Below are positions 29,338-38,395 of a stretch of DNA of 64,000 nucleotides, piece after piece. The notes beneath the pieces are model-generated. The model was not told the DNA's origin and ran no database searches. It saw nothing but the letters and a program-made list of their open reading frames with translations. Source of the DNA: Candidatus Heimdallarchaeota archaeon (GTDB lineage Archaea; Asgardarchaeota; Heimdallarchaeia; Heimdallarchaeales; Heimdallarchaeaceae); contig JAAFKI010000182.1 in assembly GCA_021399345.1 (NCBI GenBank), positions 1-64,000 of the forward strand, given 5' to 3'. The position numbers and the translations under genes were made by a program. The stretch's first letter is position 1, and every line of letters starts with the position of its first letter.

Positions 29338-30327
29338 ATGGATGAACAAGAAGAAATTAGAGACTATCTATCTGAATCCTCCAGAAGAATGGTTTTATCA
29401 CAGATTATTTCCTATTCAAAAGCAGTATCTGCATCAGAACTATTAGATAACTTACCTATAAAAAACAGGAGTACTTTGTATAACATCTTAGATAGATTAA
29501 CCGAATTAAACCTAATAACAAGAAGAGAGGTTAAATTTGGGGGCTCAAACAGAGTATTCTATTCTCCAAACCATGAACTCATTTCAGGTGATTATTTTAG
29601 AAACCTGTTGCTAGAGTTTAAAGATCTTGAAAGACCATCAATATTGACTTTAGATTTTAAATATACATGGGAAGATTTTCCTGAATGCTTAATTACCGGA
29701 AATTCACTTCGATTAGCCATTGTTTTTGGATCTTGGATGACTGAAGCTGCAAATACTATTGATGCACTCAATGTTCCTGAAATATCTCAGACACTGTCTT
29801 ATTGGGCTTACAGAAACAAGAAAATACCTCTTGATAATATTATAATTGATTCTTTACTAGACTATCAAACAGGACATGCAAAGAATGAGAATATGTTGGT
29901 AATAGGTTCGGGAGCTGTAAATAGAATTACTTCTGAAATTATGAAACTTTATGGAAACAGTTTACCTGTGAAATTTCTAACCCCCTCAAGTAAGAGTATC
30001 TATAGTAAATTAACAGATATTACTTACAGTGAAGAATCACCTGTAGGATTACTTTCAGGGTTACTTGCTCTTTTACCGAATCCCTGGGATAAATCTAAAG
30101 TGATAATTTTATGTGCGGGGTCAAAAAATGTGGGTACTCAAGCTGCATTAAAAGCCCTACTAGACGATATTAAAGCAGCAATATCAATGGACACTAAAGT
30201 TATATCAAACCATAGTAAGTTTCCTAAAATTCCTGTAAGAGTTATTAAAGCAGAAGGTGAAGACCTTCTAACAAAAATGATTCAACAAAAAAGTCCTAAA
30301 ATTCAACAATATAGTTTTGTGGAATGA
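29338..30327 (+). CDS. Winged-helix protein fused to an S-layer-like alpha/beta domain
   Basis: 329 residues. The first 80 (RMVLSQIISYSKAVSASELLD, then RSTLYNILDRLTELNLI and a wing) form a winged helix. The C-terminal 150 residues contain NMLVIGSGAVNRITSEIM, SPVGLLSGLLALLPNPWDKSKVIILCAGSKNVGTQAAL. This resembles the repeated alpha/beta unit found in archaeal S-layer proteins, where a GG(P/A)xxN step precedes NPxxxxKxVxxxAG and GTxAA. No signal peptide or membrane helix is present, so the protein should be cytosolic. It may be a ligand-responsive regulator. The domain link is my own pattern reading. Confidence 0.7.
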   Translation: MDEQEEIRDYLSESSRRMVLSQIISYSKAVSASELLDNLPIKNRSTLYNILDRLTELNLITRREVKFGGSNRVFYSPNHELISGDYFRNLLLEFKDLERPSILTLDFKYTWEDFPECLITGNSLRLAIVFGSWMTEAANTIDALNVPEISQTLSYWAYRNKKIPLDNIIIDSLLDYQTGHAKNENMLVIGSGAVNRITSEIMKLYGNSLPVKFLTPSSKSIYSKLTDITYSEESPVGLLSGLLALLPNPWDKSKVIILCAGSKNVGTQAALKALLDDIKAAISMDTKVISNHSKFPKIPVRVIKAEGEDLLTKMIQQKSPKIQQYSFVE

Positions 30328-30368
30328 AGCTCTATTCCTCCCTTACTCTTCCTAAGAGTCTTATTACA

Positions 30369-31988
30369 CTAAGATACATTGTTTTTGTCTATTGTCAGTG
30401 CTTTGAAATTTTTTGGTCTGAATATTGTATAAATAATCATCCCAATCGCAATCAATACAGATGCAATGTAAAAGGTTATTCTATATGCATATGAATCAGT
30501 ATTTCCTGAACCTATCAAAATAGTGGTGATTGGTCTGGAAATGAAGGCCATTAAAACAGCTAAACCAACGGTAAATATACCAACAGATGAAAAGAAAATT
30601 GGTTTTCCTCTTTGCTTCAATTTCATCATTTTATCTACGAGCAAATAGAAAAGAATACCTAAAATAATTAGACTAATGATGGTATAGAACATGATAATAG
30701 CAAAGTTTGAATTAACTAAAGCGTCTGCAATGGGTCCTGTTAGCATTGTACCTCCCATACCCCACGAAAGATAGAAAGCAGCATTATAATATCCCATCAT
30801 TCTTCCTCGCTTTTCAACTGGAACAACTCGGTTTACCATTGAGTATGCTGTTGTTTGTATCCAAACTCGTGAAGTACCTTTAAGAGCCATATAAACGAAG
30901 AATATTGTTATTGATGGAACAATAGGTAGAAGGATTGTGCCTATAAATGCAAATAGGAAACCAATGAGAAGCATATTCCCATCACCGAGTTTACGTGTTA
31001 GATAGCCAATTACTAAACCACTAATAATAATAGCAATACTACTCGTATTCCGTAAACCAGCAACAACAGAATCTGAAGCTCTGAAAGTATCTGGAAGTCT
31101 AACATGAATCTGTATCATTTGATTAACACTATTGCCACCAATATTCACAATTGCTAATACTACTATTAGCCAGATGAATAATTTCAAAGGCCAATTTGAA
31201 TTGAGTTTTTTATTCGAATTTTTCTTATCACTAAGAGATAATTGTTCATCTTTTTTATCTATTTTTTGGAAATAATCTTCTTCCAAATCTGCATATGATT
31301 CTGGTATCATAAACAAAGCAGCGATACTAAAAATCATTATACCTGATGAAACATAAAATAAACTACCTGACCAGAAACCAAGGCCATCTTGATACAAGAA
31401 TCCACTCGCTGTTACTCCTAAAACGTTTCCAATTCCACCTACAAATTGTAATAATCCCATTGTTCTACTTCTCTCAGATTCCCTTGTCAGATCGGCAATT
31501 AAAGTAGTCCAACCTAAATTACTACTACTCCAACCAGCTTCGATTATTGTGAAACCGAAAATAATTATGTAGGCTGAAAGCCGTAAAATTCTTGGTATAA
31601 GGTTTGCATCATAAGTAGCTGCAGTATCAATAATTCCTACTAGATCTGTTTGTGAGAATAAAACATCCCCTATATGGCCGATTCCAGCTTTCCCTTTGTT
31701 TACGCTATTGTGAATCCAGAATACAGCTAAATAACCAACAGCGGCAAACACTTCTCCAAAGACAATTAACAGTCTTCTTTTTTTGAATTTATCAGATATT
31801 CTACCCCAAATAGCTGATTGTGCAATTATATTCGCAATCATTGGTAGAGTAGCAAATAGAGTCATTTCTGTATTTGAGACACCTAGAAACTCCTTCAGGT
31901 AAATGCTAAGAAAGAAGTAAAATATGCCTCTTCTGAACATAGCCATTATCTGAAATATAGAAAGACTAGCGAAGTGTTTTTTCTTCAT
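30369..31988 (-). CDS. MFS transporter
   Basis: 539 residues with about 12 membrane helices, plus a charged cytosolic loop between the halves (EEDYFQKIDKKDEQLSLSDKKNSNKK, split by the usual 6+6 organisation). A motif-A-like GRISDKFKKRRLL follows helix 2 (about 60-73), and KRGRMMGYY lies in the second half. A large outside loop sits between helices 3 and 4. The substrate cannot be inferred. It faces the ThrRS gene across a 293-nt gap (31989-32281) that holds no gene, only AT-rich promoter sequence. Confidence 0.85.
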   Translation of the reverse strand: MKKKHFASLSIFQIMAMFRRGIFYFFLSIYLKEFLGVSNTEMTLFATLPMIANIIAQSAIWGRISDKFKKRRLLIVFGEVFAAVGYLAVFWIHNSVNKGKAGIGHIGDVLFSQTDLVGIIDTAATYDANLIPRILRLSAYIIIFGFTIIEAGWSSSNLGWTTLIADLTRESERSRTMGLLQFVGGIGNVLGVTASGFLYQDGLGFWSGSLFYVSSGIMIFSIAALFMIPESYADLEEDYFQKIDKKDEQLSLSDKKNSNKKLNSNWPLKLFIWLIVVLAIVNIGGNSVNQMIQIHVRLPDTFRASDSVVAGLRNTSSIAIIISGLVIGYLTRKLGDGNMLLIGFLFAFIGTILLPIVPSITIFFVYMALKGTSRVWIQTTAYSMVNRVVPVEKRGRMMGYYNAAFYLSWGMGGTMLTGPIADALVNSNFAIIMFYTIISLIILGILFYLLVDKMMKLKQRGKPIFFSSVGIFTVGLAVLMAFISRPITTILIGSGNTDSYAYRITFYIASVLIAIGMIIYTIFRPKNFKALTIDKNNVS

Positions 31989-32281
31989 TTTGTGGTCCTC
32001 TATTATCGTAACAAAGGGTTAATGTCTTTGATTAAAGTCTGTGGAGCAATAATTGATTATTAATGTTGTGCTTGTTAAAATTACTCTTTGAACGAATTTT
32101 TGTACACCTTAAAAATAAATTTGAGTACGTAATAAATTTTTTAAATGCATTTATCTTATCTTCCTTGAGGACAATGTTAGGTGAATATGAAACAATTAAA
32201 TAGCGGTTTTTTAATATCACTACTGTTAAGAAGAAAAATAGTCCTCTTGAGCAAAATTAGTAATATTTTACAGGTGATAAT

Positions 32282-34201
32282 ATGGTCAATATAGAGTTAC
32301 CCGATGGTAGTATACTAGAAATTTCAAAAGGAAGAACTGTACTAGATGTTGCAAAGCAAATTGGACCACGATTAGCTGAAGCTGCTTTAGCTGGAAAAGT
32401 TGACGGAAATTTGGTTGATTTACAGTATGCAATATACTCGGATGTCAAACTTGAGATACTAACAGAAAAATCAGAAGAATCACTACATGTTCTTAATCAC
32501 AGTGCAGCTCATGTTATGGCAGGAGCAGTTGTGGACCTATTTCCAAACGCTAAACCCACTATTGGACCTAGTATCGATCCTGTAGGATTTTACTATGATT
32601 TTTTTGTGGAAAATCCATTTACTCAGGAGGATATAGATAAAATCCAGAAGAGAGTCGAAGAAGTTATCCAGGAAAACTCTGAATTTGATAGAGAAGAAAT
32701 GTCTCTTGCGGATGCAATAAACTACTATGAGAAAGTTGACAAAAACAAATTCAAAGTAGAAATTTTGAAAGAAACAGAAGCTGATAATGTGTCATTCTAT
32801 TCTCATGGAGAAGGTAACTTCAAAGATTTATGTCGAGGACCACATGTTCCATATACTGGAAAAATAAAAGCGATAAAGATTCTTAGCGCTTCTTCAGCTT
32901 TTTGGAGAGCTGATGCTAACAAAGAATCACTCCAAAGAGTTTATGGTGTAGCTTTTAGTACTGAAAAAAAACTAAAAAAGCATCTGACCATGTTGGAAGA
33001 GGCGAAGAAGAGAGATCATAGGATAATTGGACCGCAATTAGACTTATTTGATACTGCTGATGAATGGGGACCAGGTATGCCATTAATCTATCCCAAGGGT
33101 GCCATTATTTTAGATGTTATGAAAGATTTCTGGAAGAAAGAACATCGAAAAGCAGGTTATGAAATAGTACAAACTCCTCATGTTTTCAAAGAAAATGTAT
33201 GGCAAACCAGTGGGCATATTGAGTACTTTATGGAAAATATGTTTCCTGTAGATTTGAAAGGAGAGCAATGGTACATTAAACCTATGAACTGTCCTGGACA
33301 TATGATGATTTACAATCGAAAAGCTTATTCGTATCGAGAACTACCTGTAAGAATTGGCGAGATGGGCACTGTATACAGATATGAGCTTTCTGGAACATTA
33401 CATGGTCTTTTCCGAATTAGAGGTTTTACTCAGGATGATGCTCACATCTTCATGCTTCCTGATCAACTAGAGGATGAAATTGTCAAAGTTATTGAGATTG
33501 TTGAACATTTCTACAAAACCTTTGGTTTTCAAGAATGGGAGTATTTTATTAGCACTAAACCAGATAAAGCAATTGGAACTGATGAAGGATGGGAACATGC
33601 TACAAAAGCTCTAATGAAAGCGTTGGAAAGAGCAAATCTAACTTACAAAATAAAAGAAGGAGAAGGTGTCTTCTATGGACCCAAGATTGATGTTGACGTA
33701 AAAGATGCAATAGGTCGTAGATGGCAACTTGCAACTATTCAAGTTGATTTCAACCTTCCTGATAGGTTCAATATCAATTATCTTGGCGAAGATAGTCAGA
33801 AACATAAACCGTATGTAATTCATCGTGTTATCTATGGAGCAATAGAAAGATTCTTCGCAATTTTAGTAGAAAATTACGCAGGAAAAATGCCTATATGGTT
33901 AAGTCCAGTTCAAGTAATAGTTATACCTATTACTGACCAGCATATTGATTATGCAAAACAAGTTGTTGAAGATTTACTCAAGGCTGATATCAGAGCTGAA
34001 GCAGACCTTTCTGGAGAAAGAATGGAATATAAAATTCGACAAGCAACTTTGCACAAAATTCCATTTATATTGAATGTGGGTGACAAAGAGATTGAAGATA
34101 AGACTATTGCAGTTAGATCTCGTGGAAACAAAGTGGAATTTGGAGTGAAAATTTCAGAGTTCATAAAAAAGGTACGGAAGTTAATTGAAGCTTATGAATG
34201 A
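32282..34201 (+). CDS. thrS: Threonyl-tRNA synthetase, bacterial/eukaryotic type
   Basis: 639 residues in the order TGS (1-60), SAD editing domain with HSAAH (73-77) and CRGPHVP (about 184), class II core with motif 2 (YRYELSGTLHGLFRIRGFTQDD) and motif 3 (GAIERFFAILVE), and anticodon-binding domain (about 540-639). NCPGHMM carries the catalytic zinc Cys. Most archaea instead use a ThrRS with a DTD-like editing domain, so this gene is bacterial in type. GGTGATAAT immediately before the ATG is a clear Shine-Dalgarno match. Confidence 0.96.
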   Translation: MVNIELPDGSILEISKGRTVLDVAKQIGPRLAEAALAGKVDGNLVDLQYAIYSDVKLEILTEKSEESLHVLNHSAAHVMAGAVVDLFPNAKPTIGPSIDPVGFYYDFFVENPFTQEDIDKIQKRVEEVIQENSEFDREEMSLADAINYYEKVDKNKFKVEILKETEADNVSFYSHGEGNFKDLCRGPHVPYTGKIKAIKILSASSAFWRADANKESLQRVYGVAFSTEKKLKKHLTMLEEAKKRDHRIIGPQLDLFDTADEWGPGMPLIYPKGAIILDVMKDFWKKEHRKAGYEIVQTPHVFKENVWQTSGHIEYFMENMFPVDLKGEQWYIKPMNCPGHMMIYNRKAYSYRELPVRIGEMGTVYRYELSGTLHGLFRIRGFTQDDAHIFMLPDQLEDEIVKVIEIVEHFYKTFGFQEWEYFISTKPDKAIGTDEGWEHATKALMKALERANLTYKIKEGEGVFYGPKIDVDVKDAIGRRWQLATIQVDFNLPDRFNINYLGEDSQKHKPYVIHRVIYGAIERFFAILVENYAGKMPIWLSPVQVIVIPITDQHIDYAKQVVEDLLKADIRAEADLSGERMEYKIRQATLHKIPFILNVGDKEIEDKTIAVRSRGNKVEFGVKISEFIKKVRKLIEAYE

Positions 34202-34261
34202 TTTTAAGACAAATCATTCTTCTTATTTTATATACTTACAAAAATAAGACAAAATTGGGAA

Positions 34262-34945
34262 CTAATTCCCGTTTTGAAGTTTTTCAGATTCTTCTTCAAT
34301 GTGTGTGATCTTTATACCAAGACTGTCCATGAGTTGGAAGCACCAACCAAGCCAGACATTAACAAAACCCTTTGCACCTGCATCTACTACGCCTGCTTCT
34401 TTTAGGACGGGTAATAGGTTTGGAGTGTTTTCTAAAGATTTAACTGCAGTTAAATAGGTTTCAGTAATCATCTCAGTCCAATCTCCACCTTTTTCTGCAA
34501 TGGATTTTGCAATGATTGCAGTATCCTTTATAACAGTAAGAATAGTTCCTTCAGTAGGGTGAAGAACAGCTTCATAAGCCCATTCACTCCCTTCTTCTAG
34601 AGCTTTTGCAAATACTTGTAAATCTACTGAATCATGTTCTTCAATTTCAGAACTGAAACCTTGGAAGAATTGAGAAATAATTACGCCAGAATTACCTTTG
34701 GCTCCTAAGAAACTACCTTTTGTAATGAGTTGTGCAGCTTCTTGGATAGATGTTGGTTCAACTTCATCAAATTGCTCAACAACAGTCCTTATTGTTAAAA
34801 ACAAATTTACTCCTGTATCTCCATCAGGAATTGGAAAAACATTAATAGCGTTTATTTCTTCTTTTGTTTGCTCAAGATTATGAGCGGCAGTAATCATCAT
34901 TTTTTTGAGGGTTATGCCATCGATTTTAGTATTTGGTATCATCAT
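34262..34945 (-). CDS. Stand-alone DAK2-domain kinase-like protein (DhaL/FakA N-terminal type)
   Basis: 227 residues. FPIPDGDTGVNLFLTIR (about 37-53) binds Mg-ATP, and GAKGNSGVIISQFFQGF (about 77-93), PTEGTILTVIKD and VVDAGAKGFVN complete the DAK2 fold. It matches the kinase domain of FakA/YloV or DhaL. FakA proteins are about twice as long, with further domains; these are missing here and no FakB or DhaK lies nearby. The phosphorylated substrate is unknown. Starts are doubled (ATG ATG). It converges with thrS. Confidence 0.85.
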   Translation of the reverse strand: MMIPNTKIDGITLKKMMITAAHNLEQTKEEINAINVFPIPDGDTGVNLFLTIRTVVEQFDEVEPTSIQEAAQLITKGSFLGAKGNSGVIISQFFQGFSSEIEEHDSVDLQVFAKALEEGSEWAYEAVLHPTEGTILTVIKDTAIIAKSIAEKGGDWTEMITETYLTAVKSLENTPNLLPVLKEAGVVDAGAKGFVNVWLGWCFQLMDSLGIKITHIEEESEKLQNGN

Positions 34946-35180
34946 TTTTTAGCCCCACTTAGCTAAGTTTTTTACCTACCGCAGTTCTATGTGTTTGAAA
35001 GAGTATTTAATACTTCCTTGCTTTTATGAGCATAAAATATTGCGATTATGTAATTGTATTTACGCTCGTTTGTAAATGCTATTAATTCTTTTAAAAACCT
35101 ATGCATTAAGCGATATTATATGGCCATAGAACATTAGAATTCTGGAGAAATAGACGAAATTAGAAAAAATGGAGATAATG

Positions 35181-35197
35181 AAAAAAAGGAAAAAAAA
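35181..35197 (-). terminator. Double T-run terminator after leuS
   Basis: The minus strand reads TTTTTTTCCTTTTTTT 4 nt after the leuS stop, a typical archaeal U-tract terminator. The remainder of 34946-35180 is AT-rich and shows no gene. Confidence 0.5.
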
Positions 35198-35201
35198 GTG
35201 C

Positions 35202-38147
35202 TTAATCTAACAATAACGCTGGCTTCATTGGTCTTGCTTTGTTAGCTTTATTTTGAGGGTCATGAATCTCTTCATCATCAGCAATTTGAATTATAATTTC
35301 GGCATTGTTGAATCTTTTACTAATATATTCTTCATATCCTTGAATTGCTTTTTTCTGATCTTCAGGAGCTAGCATTTTTATTCTGAATATAGTAGGATCT
35401 TTTAACATTTGCTTTGCATCGTTTGCTATTTCTTTCATGTATTTGTTAAGCTTACTATTCTCTTCTGCTGATGACATAATTCTTCCAATTTGAACAGCTT
35501 CATCTTTGAACAAATCGGTTGCTAAGTCATATAAGTCATTCTTCCATTCTGCATTAATATAGATATAAATTTTATTTGGTTTTGTCTTTACTAGTTTCAC
35601 TATTTGATTTATATCTTCTAGCAGATTGGTCATGAACTTTGCTTGTAAGGCGTAAAGGGTATCTTCTTTATCTATTATGATTTTAGGCATTCTTTTCAAT
35701 GAGATGTAATCTTTGTTGCCCATTCTCTCGTTTAATTCTTCACAAATGTGTGGAATAACCGGTGCTATTAAAACAACTATCATTTCAATTACTTCCCTAA
35801 GAACTGCCATCTTTTCTTCTTCAGGTAGATTTACAGCTAATTTCTGGTATTCATCTAGAATTCTTATGTTTGAATAATATCCATCCAAGATGTAATCTCT
35901 AGCATTAAATTTCTCAATTTCTTCCAATGCTTTTTTTAGATTGGTTTTTACTGATGAAAGCAAAACCTTTGATGGAAACGAGTATTCTATGTTTACATCT
36001 CTAGCTACATCTACAACACTTAATGCATATTCCCAGAATTTTTTCAATCTTTGTTGGGCAAATTTCACTTCAGTGTCTTTCCATTCCAAAACTGTTTCTG
36101 GTGTAGCATTTGATGCTAAATGTAATCTTGTCAAGTCAACACTGAATTTACCTGATACTTCTGCTATTTGAATCACGTTAGGCTTGCTTTTACTCATTGC
36201 TTCACCAAAGCGATTTAATGTATCATTCAAAGAGAAGGCAGGTAGCCAATACTTTTCAGGAAATATAGCAGCATGGTGAAAGATTGCAAATGATAGATGG
36301 TTTGAAATATGCTGAATTGCTGTGTGTCGTAAGTCATTTGGATACCAATATTCAAATTCCGCTTTTATTTTTTCAATTATGTCTTCTGATATGGAAGTGA
36401 TCTTGCTTACTTCTTTTATATCTCCTTCATTTAGAAATACATAATCAAAGAACTCCGGTTTCAGTTGACTAGGTTCAATGTTGTTTTGACGCATTTGTCT
36501 AACAATTGTATAGAAGGACATGTAAATAACTGAATCACTCAATGATTCAATAATCCACCCTTCTCCTTTGGTAAATGGAAATTCTGTTCCTAATCCTCTT
36601 CTTCGAACACAAGGTCTTTTGTCTAACCAGTGGAAGGTGTTTTCAAAGCTTTGTCGATATTTTTCTGGAGTTATGAGCATTTTGTTTAATGCTTTGAATG
36701 CATCTCTTTTCCAATCTTCATTTCCATAATGCAAGAAATATTGATCTTGTATAATAGCTGCAATTATCTGTCCTCCACATCTACAAACAGCCTTAGTTGA
36801 TGTTTCATAAATCGGAGACGCTAGATTAATATCAAATAAAGTATCTGCAACTCTATCTTTAGCAACTTCGACTTTCAGTCCTTTATAGTCACCTGTGTTT
36901 TCTTTCATAATTCCAGAGTAAAATTCGTCTCTGTAAATTGTTTGAGTAGCTTCTTCTAATTCAGCAATGTCATTTTGTGATTTAATATCCAATTTTTTGC
37001 AAATTTCAACTGCAGGGAATTCACCATAACCCTTTACCTCAATTAAAGAAATTGGCTCAATTTGCTTCAAAAATTCAGAATTTAATCCATATTTTTCAAT
37101 GGTTTTCTCATCTTTTTGCAAATCAGCTAACGCTGCATAGTCATAGGGAGCATGTCCAGGAACACTGTATACTACACCTGTTGCATGATCAGTATCCACG
37201 AAAGATGCTGGATAGATTGGTATTTTTTTCTCAGTAATAGGAACTTCAACGCTATTGTTTGTTAGCTCTTTTCCTTTTAATTCTCTAATAATCTCGATTT
37301 CATGATTTTGCTCAATTAACTTCTTTGTTGCTTCTTTGGAGACAATCCATTTCTCTCCATCTATTGAGATTTCTTCGTAAATTGCGTCAGGATGGATCCA
37401 TACATTGGTTGCACCGAAAATCGTTTCAGGTCTTAAGGTGGCAGCAACTAGAAAGATATTTGAATCAAGCATGAATTTAATACCAACAAATTCAGTTACT
37501 TCAACCTTTAACTCATCTCCAGCTTGAATGTCATCCTCACCAACAGCATTTTTATCGTTGACACACCATAGGATGGGATGATTTCCTTGTGTAATTAAGT
37601 TCTTTTTGTCCAATTTAATATATTGCCATTCTATGAATTTATTATAGTCGGGATCTCCAGTTGAGAACTGCCTTGTAGTATCAAGCGAGTATCCCATTCC
37701 AAGGAAATCTTGGATTATTTTTTCTGAAAAATAGTTTGCTACATTTTCTGGCTCTACAAACGAAGCTATTAATTCCTCAACTCTTTCCTTGCTGTCCTCA
37801 TATATTGAGATATACTTTCGGTATCTGTCCCATTCGACTTTATCATTATTCTTTAGTTTCCAAGATACTGCAAGAACAGGAGTTCCAGTTATATGAAAGC
37901 CCATGGGCCATAATACATTGAATCCTTGTTGTCTCTTGAACCTAGCAAAAATATCACCTAATCCATAAGTACGAGCATGGCCTATATGAAGAGGAGCAGT
38001 TGCATAAGGATAAGACACTGTCAAGAACCATTTTGGTTTTGAGCTATCTACATTTCCAATAAATATCTGGTCTTCTTCCCATTTTTTTTGCCATTTTTTT
38101 TCAATATTACGTATCTCTTCTAGAAATGTTTTCAATAATTTCACCAT
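35202..38147 (-). CDS. leuS: Leucyl-tRNA synthetase, archaeal type
   Basis: 981 residues. The class I motif HIGH is at 54-57, the CP1 editing domain contains the Thr-rich loop ATLRPETIFGATNVW (about 235-249), and the KMSKS equivalent is EAMSKSKPN (about 650-658). The C-terminal alpha/beta extension is of the archaeal/eukaryotic cytosolic kind. The ATG at 38147 and the adjacent GTG are both possible starts. The 5' end overlaps the preceding small frame (38107-38367) by 41 nt, which suggests coupled translation if that frame is real. Confidence 0.96.
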   Translation of the reverse strand: MVKLLKTFLEEIRNIEKKWQKKWEEDQIFIGNVDSSKPKWFLTVSYPYATAPLHIGHARTYGLGDIFARFKRQQGFNVLWPMGFHITGTPVLAVSWKLKNNDKVEWDRYRKYISIYEDSKERVEELIASFVEPENVANYFSEKIIQDFLGMGYSLDTTRQFSTGDPDYNKFIEWQYIKLDKKNLITQGNHPILWCVNDKNAVGEDDIQAGDELKVEVTEFVGIKFMLDSNIFLVAATLRPETIFGATNVWIHPDAIYEEISIDGEKWIVSKEATKKLIEQNHEIEIIRELKGKELTNNSVEVPITEKKIPIYPASFVDTDHATGVVYSVPGHAPYDYAALADLQKDEKTIEKYGLNSEFLKQIEPISLIEVKGYGEFPAVEICKKLDIKSQNDIAELEEATQTIYRDEFYSGIMKENTGDYKGLKVEVAKDRVADTLFDINLASPIYETSTKAVCRCGGQIIAAIIQDQYFLHYGNEDWKRDAFKALNKMLITPEKYRQSFENTFHWLDKRPCVRRRGLGTEFPFTKGEGWIIESLSDSVIYMSFYTIVRQMRQNNIEPSQLKPEFFDYVFLNEGDIKEVSKITSISEDIIEKIKAEFEYWYPNDLRHTAIQHISNHLSFAIFHHAAIFPEKYWLPAFSLNDTLNRFGEAMSKSKPNVIQIAEVSGKFSVDLTRLHLASNATPETVLEWKDTEVKFAQQRLKKFWEYALSVVDVARDVNIEYSFPSKVLLSSVKTNLKKALEEIEKFNARDYILDGYYSNIRILDEYQKLAVNLPEEEKMAVLREVIEMIVVLIAPVIPHICEELNERMGNKDYISLKRMPKIIIDKEDTLYALQAKFMTNLLEDINQIVKLVKTKPNKIYIYINAEWKNDLYDLATDLFKDEAVQIGRIMSSAEENSKLNKYMKEIANDAKQMLKDPTIFRIKMLAPEDQKKAIQGYEEYISKRFNNAEIIIQIADDEEIHDPQNKANKARPMKPALLLD

Positions 38148-38367
38148 TATTTGCTATGTTTATTCGAATCTTACTTGAACAGCTAGAATATCCTTCTTCT
38201 TCCAAAATCGGAATTTGATAATTAAAAGCGTTATCTTTAGGCATAATAAAACTGTTAAAGAAACGAATAACCTGGAAACCATTAAAACAGATATCTTTCC
38301 TATTTGTTGAGAAGAACACGATACCCCATTTTGGTTTCCTCACTATAACAAAATATATTTTACTCAT
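38107..38367 (-). CDS. Small unrecognised protein ahead of leuS
   Basis: 86 residues from the ATG at 38367, filling an otherwise empty 250-nt gap between two minus-strand genes and overlapping the start of leuS by 41 nt. The sequence has ordinary composition for a small beta-rich protein (IYFVIVRKPKWGIVFFS, later KIRINIANNGEIIENI), a mixture not expected from random AT-rich frames. There is no Shine-Dalgarno match. I cannot name a family. It could be non-coding, with leuS transcription simply passing through. Confidence 0.4.
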   Translation of the reverse strand: MSKIYFVIVRKPKWGIVFFSTNRKDICFNGFQVIRFFNSFIMPKDNAFNYQIPILEEEGYSSCSSKIRINIANNGEIIENISRRDT

Positions 38368-38395
38368 TAAACTTTTGAATAAGAAGAAACGGATA

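Noticed and set aside
31989-32281. AT-rich 293-nt gap before thrS, checked for a T-box-like leader or tRNA
   Set aside because: No tRNA fold, no specifier-like hairpin; only a short AATAAT/ATTATT palindrome that is expected at this base composition.
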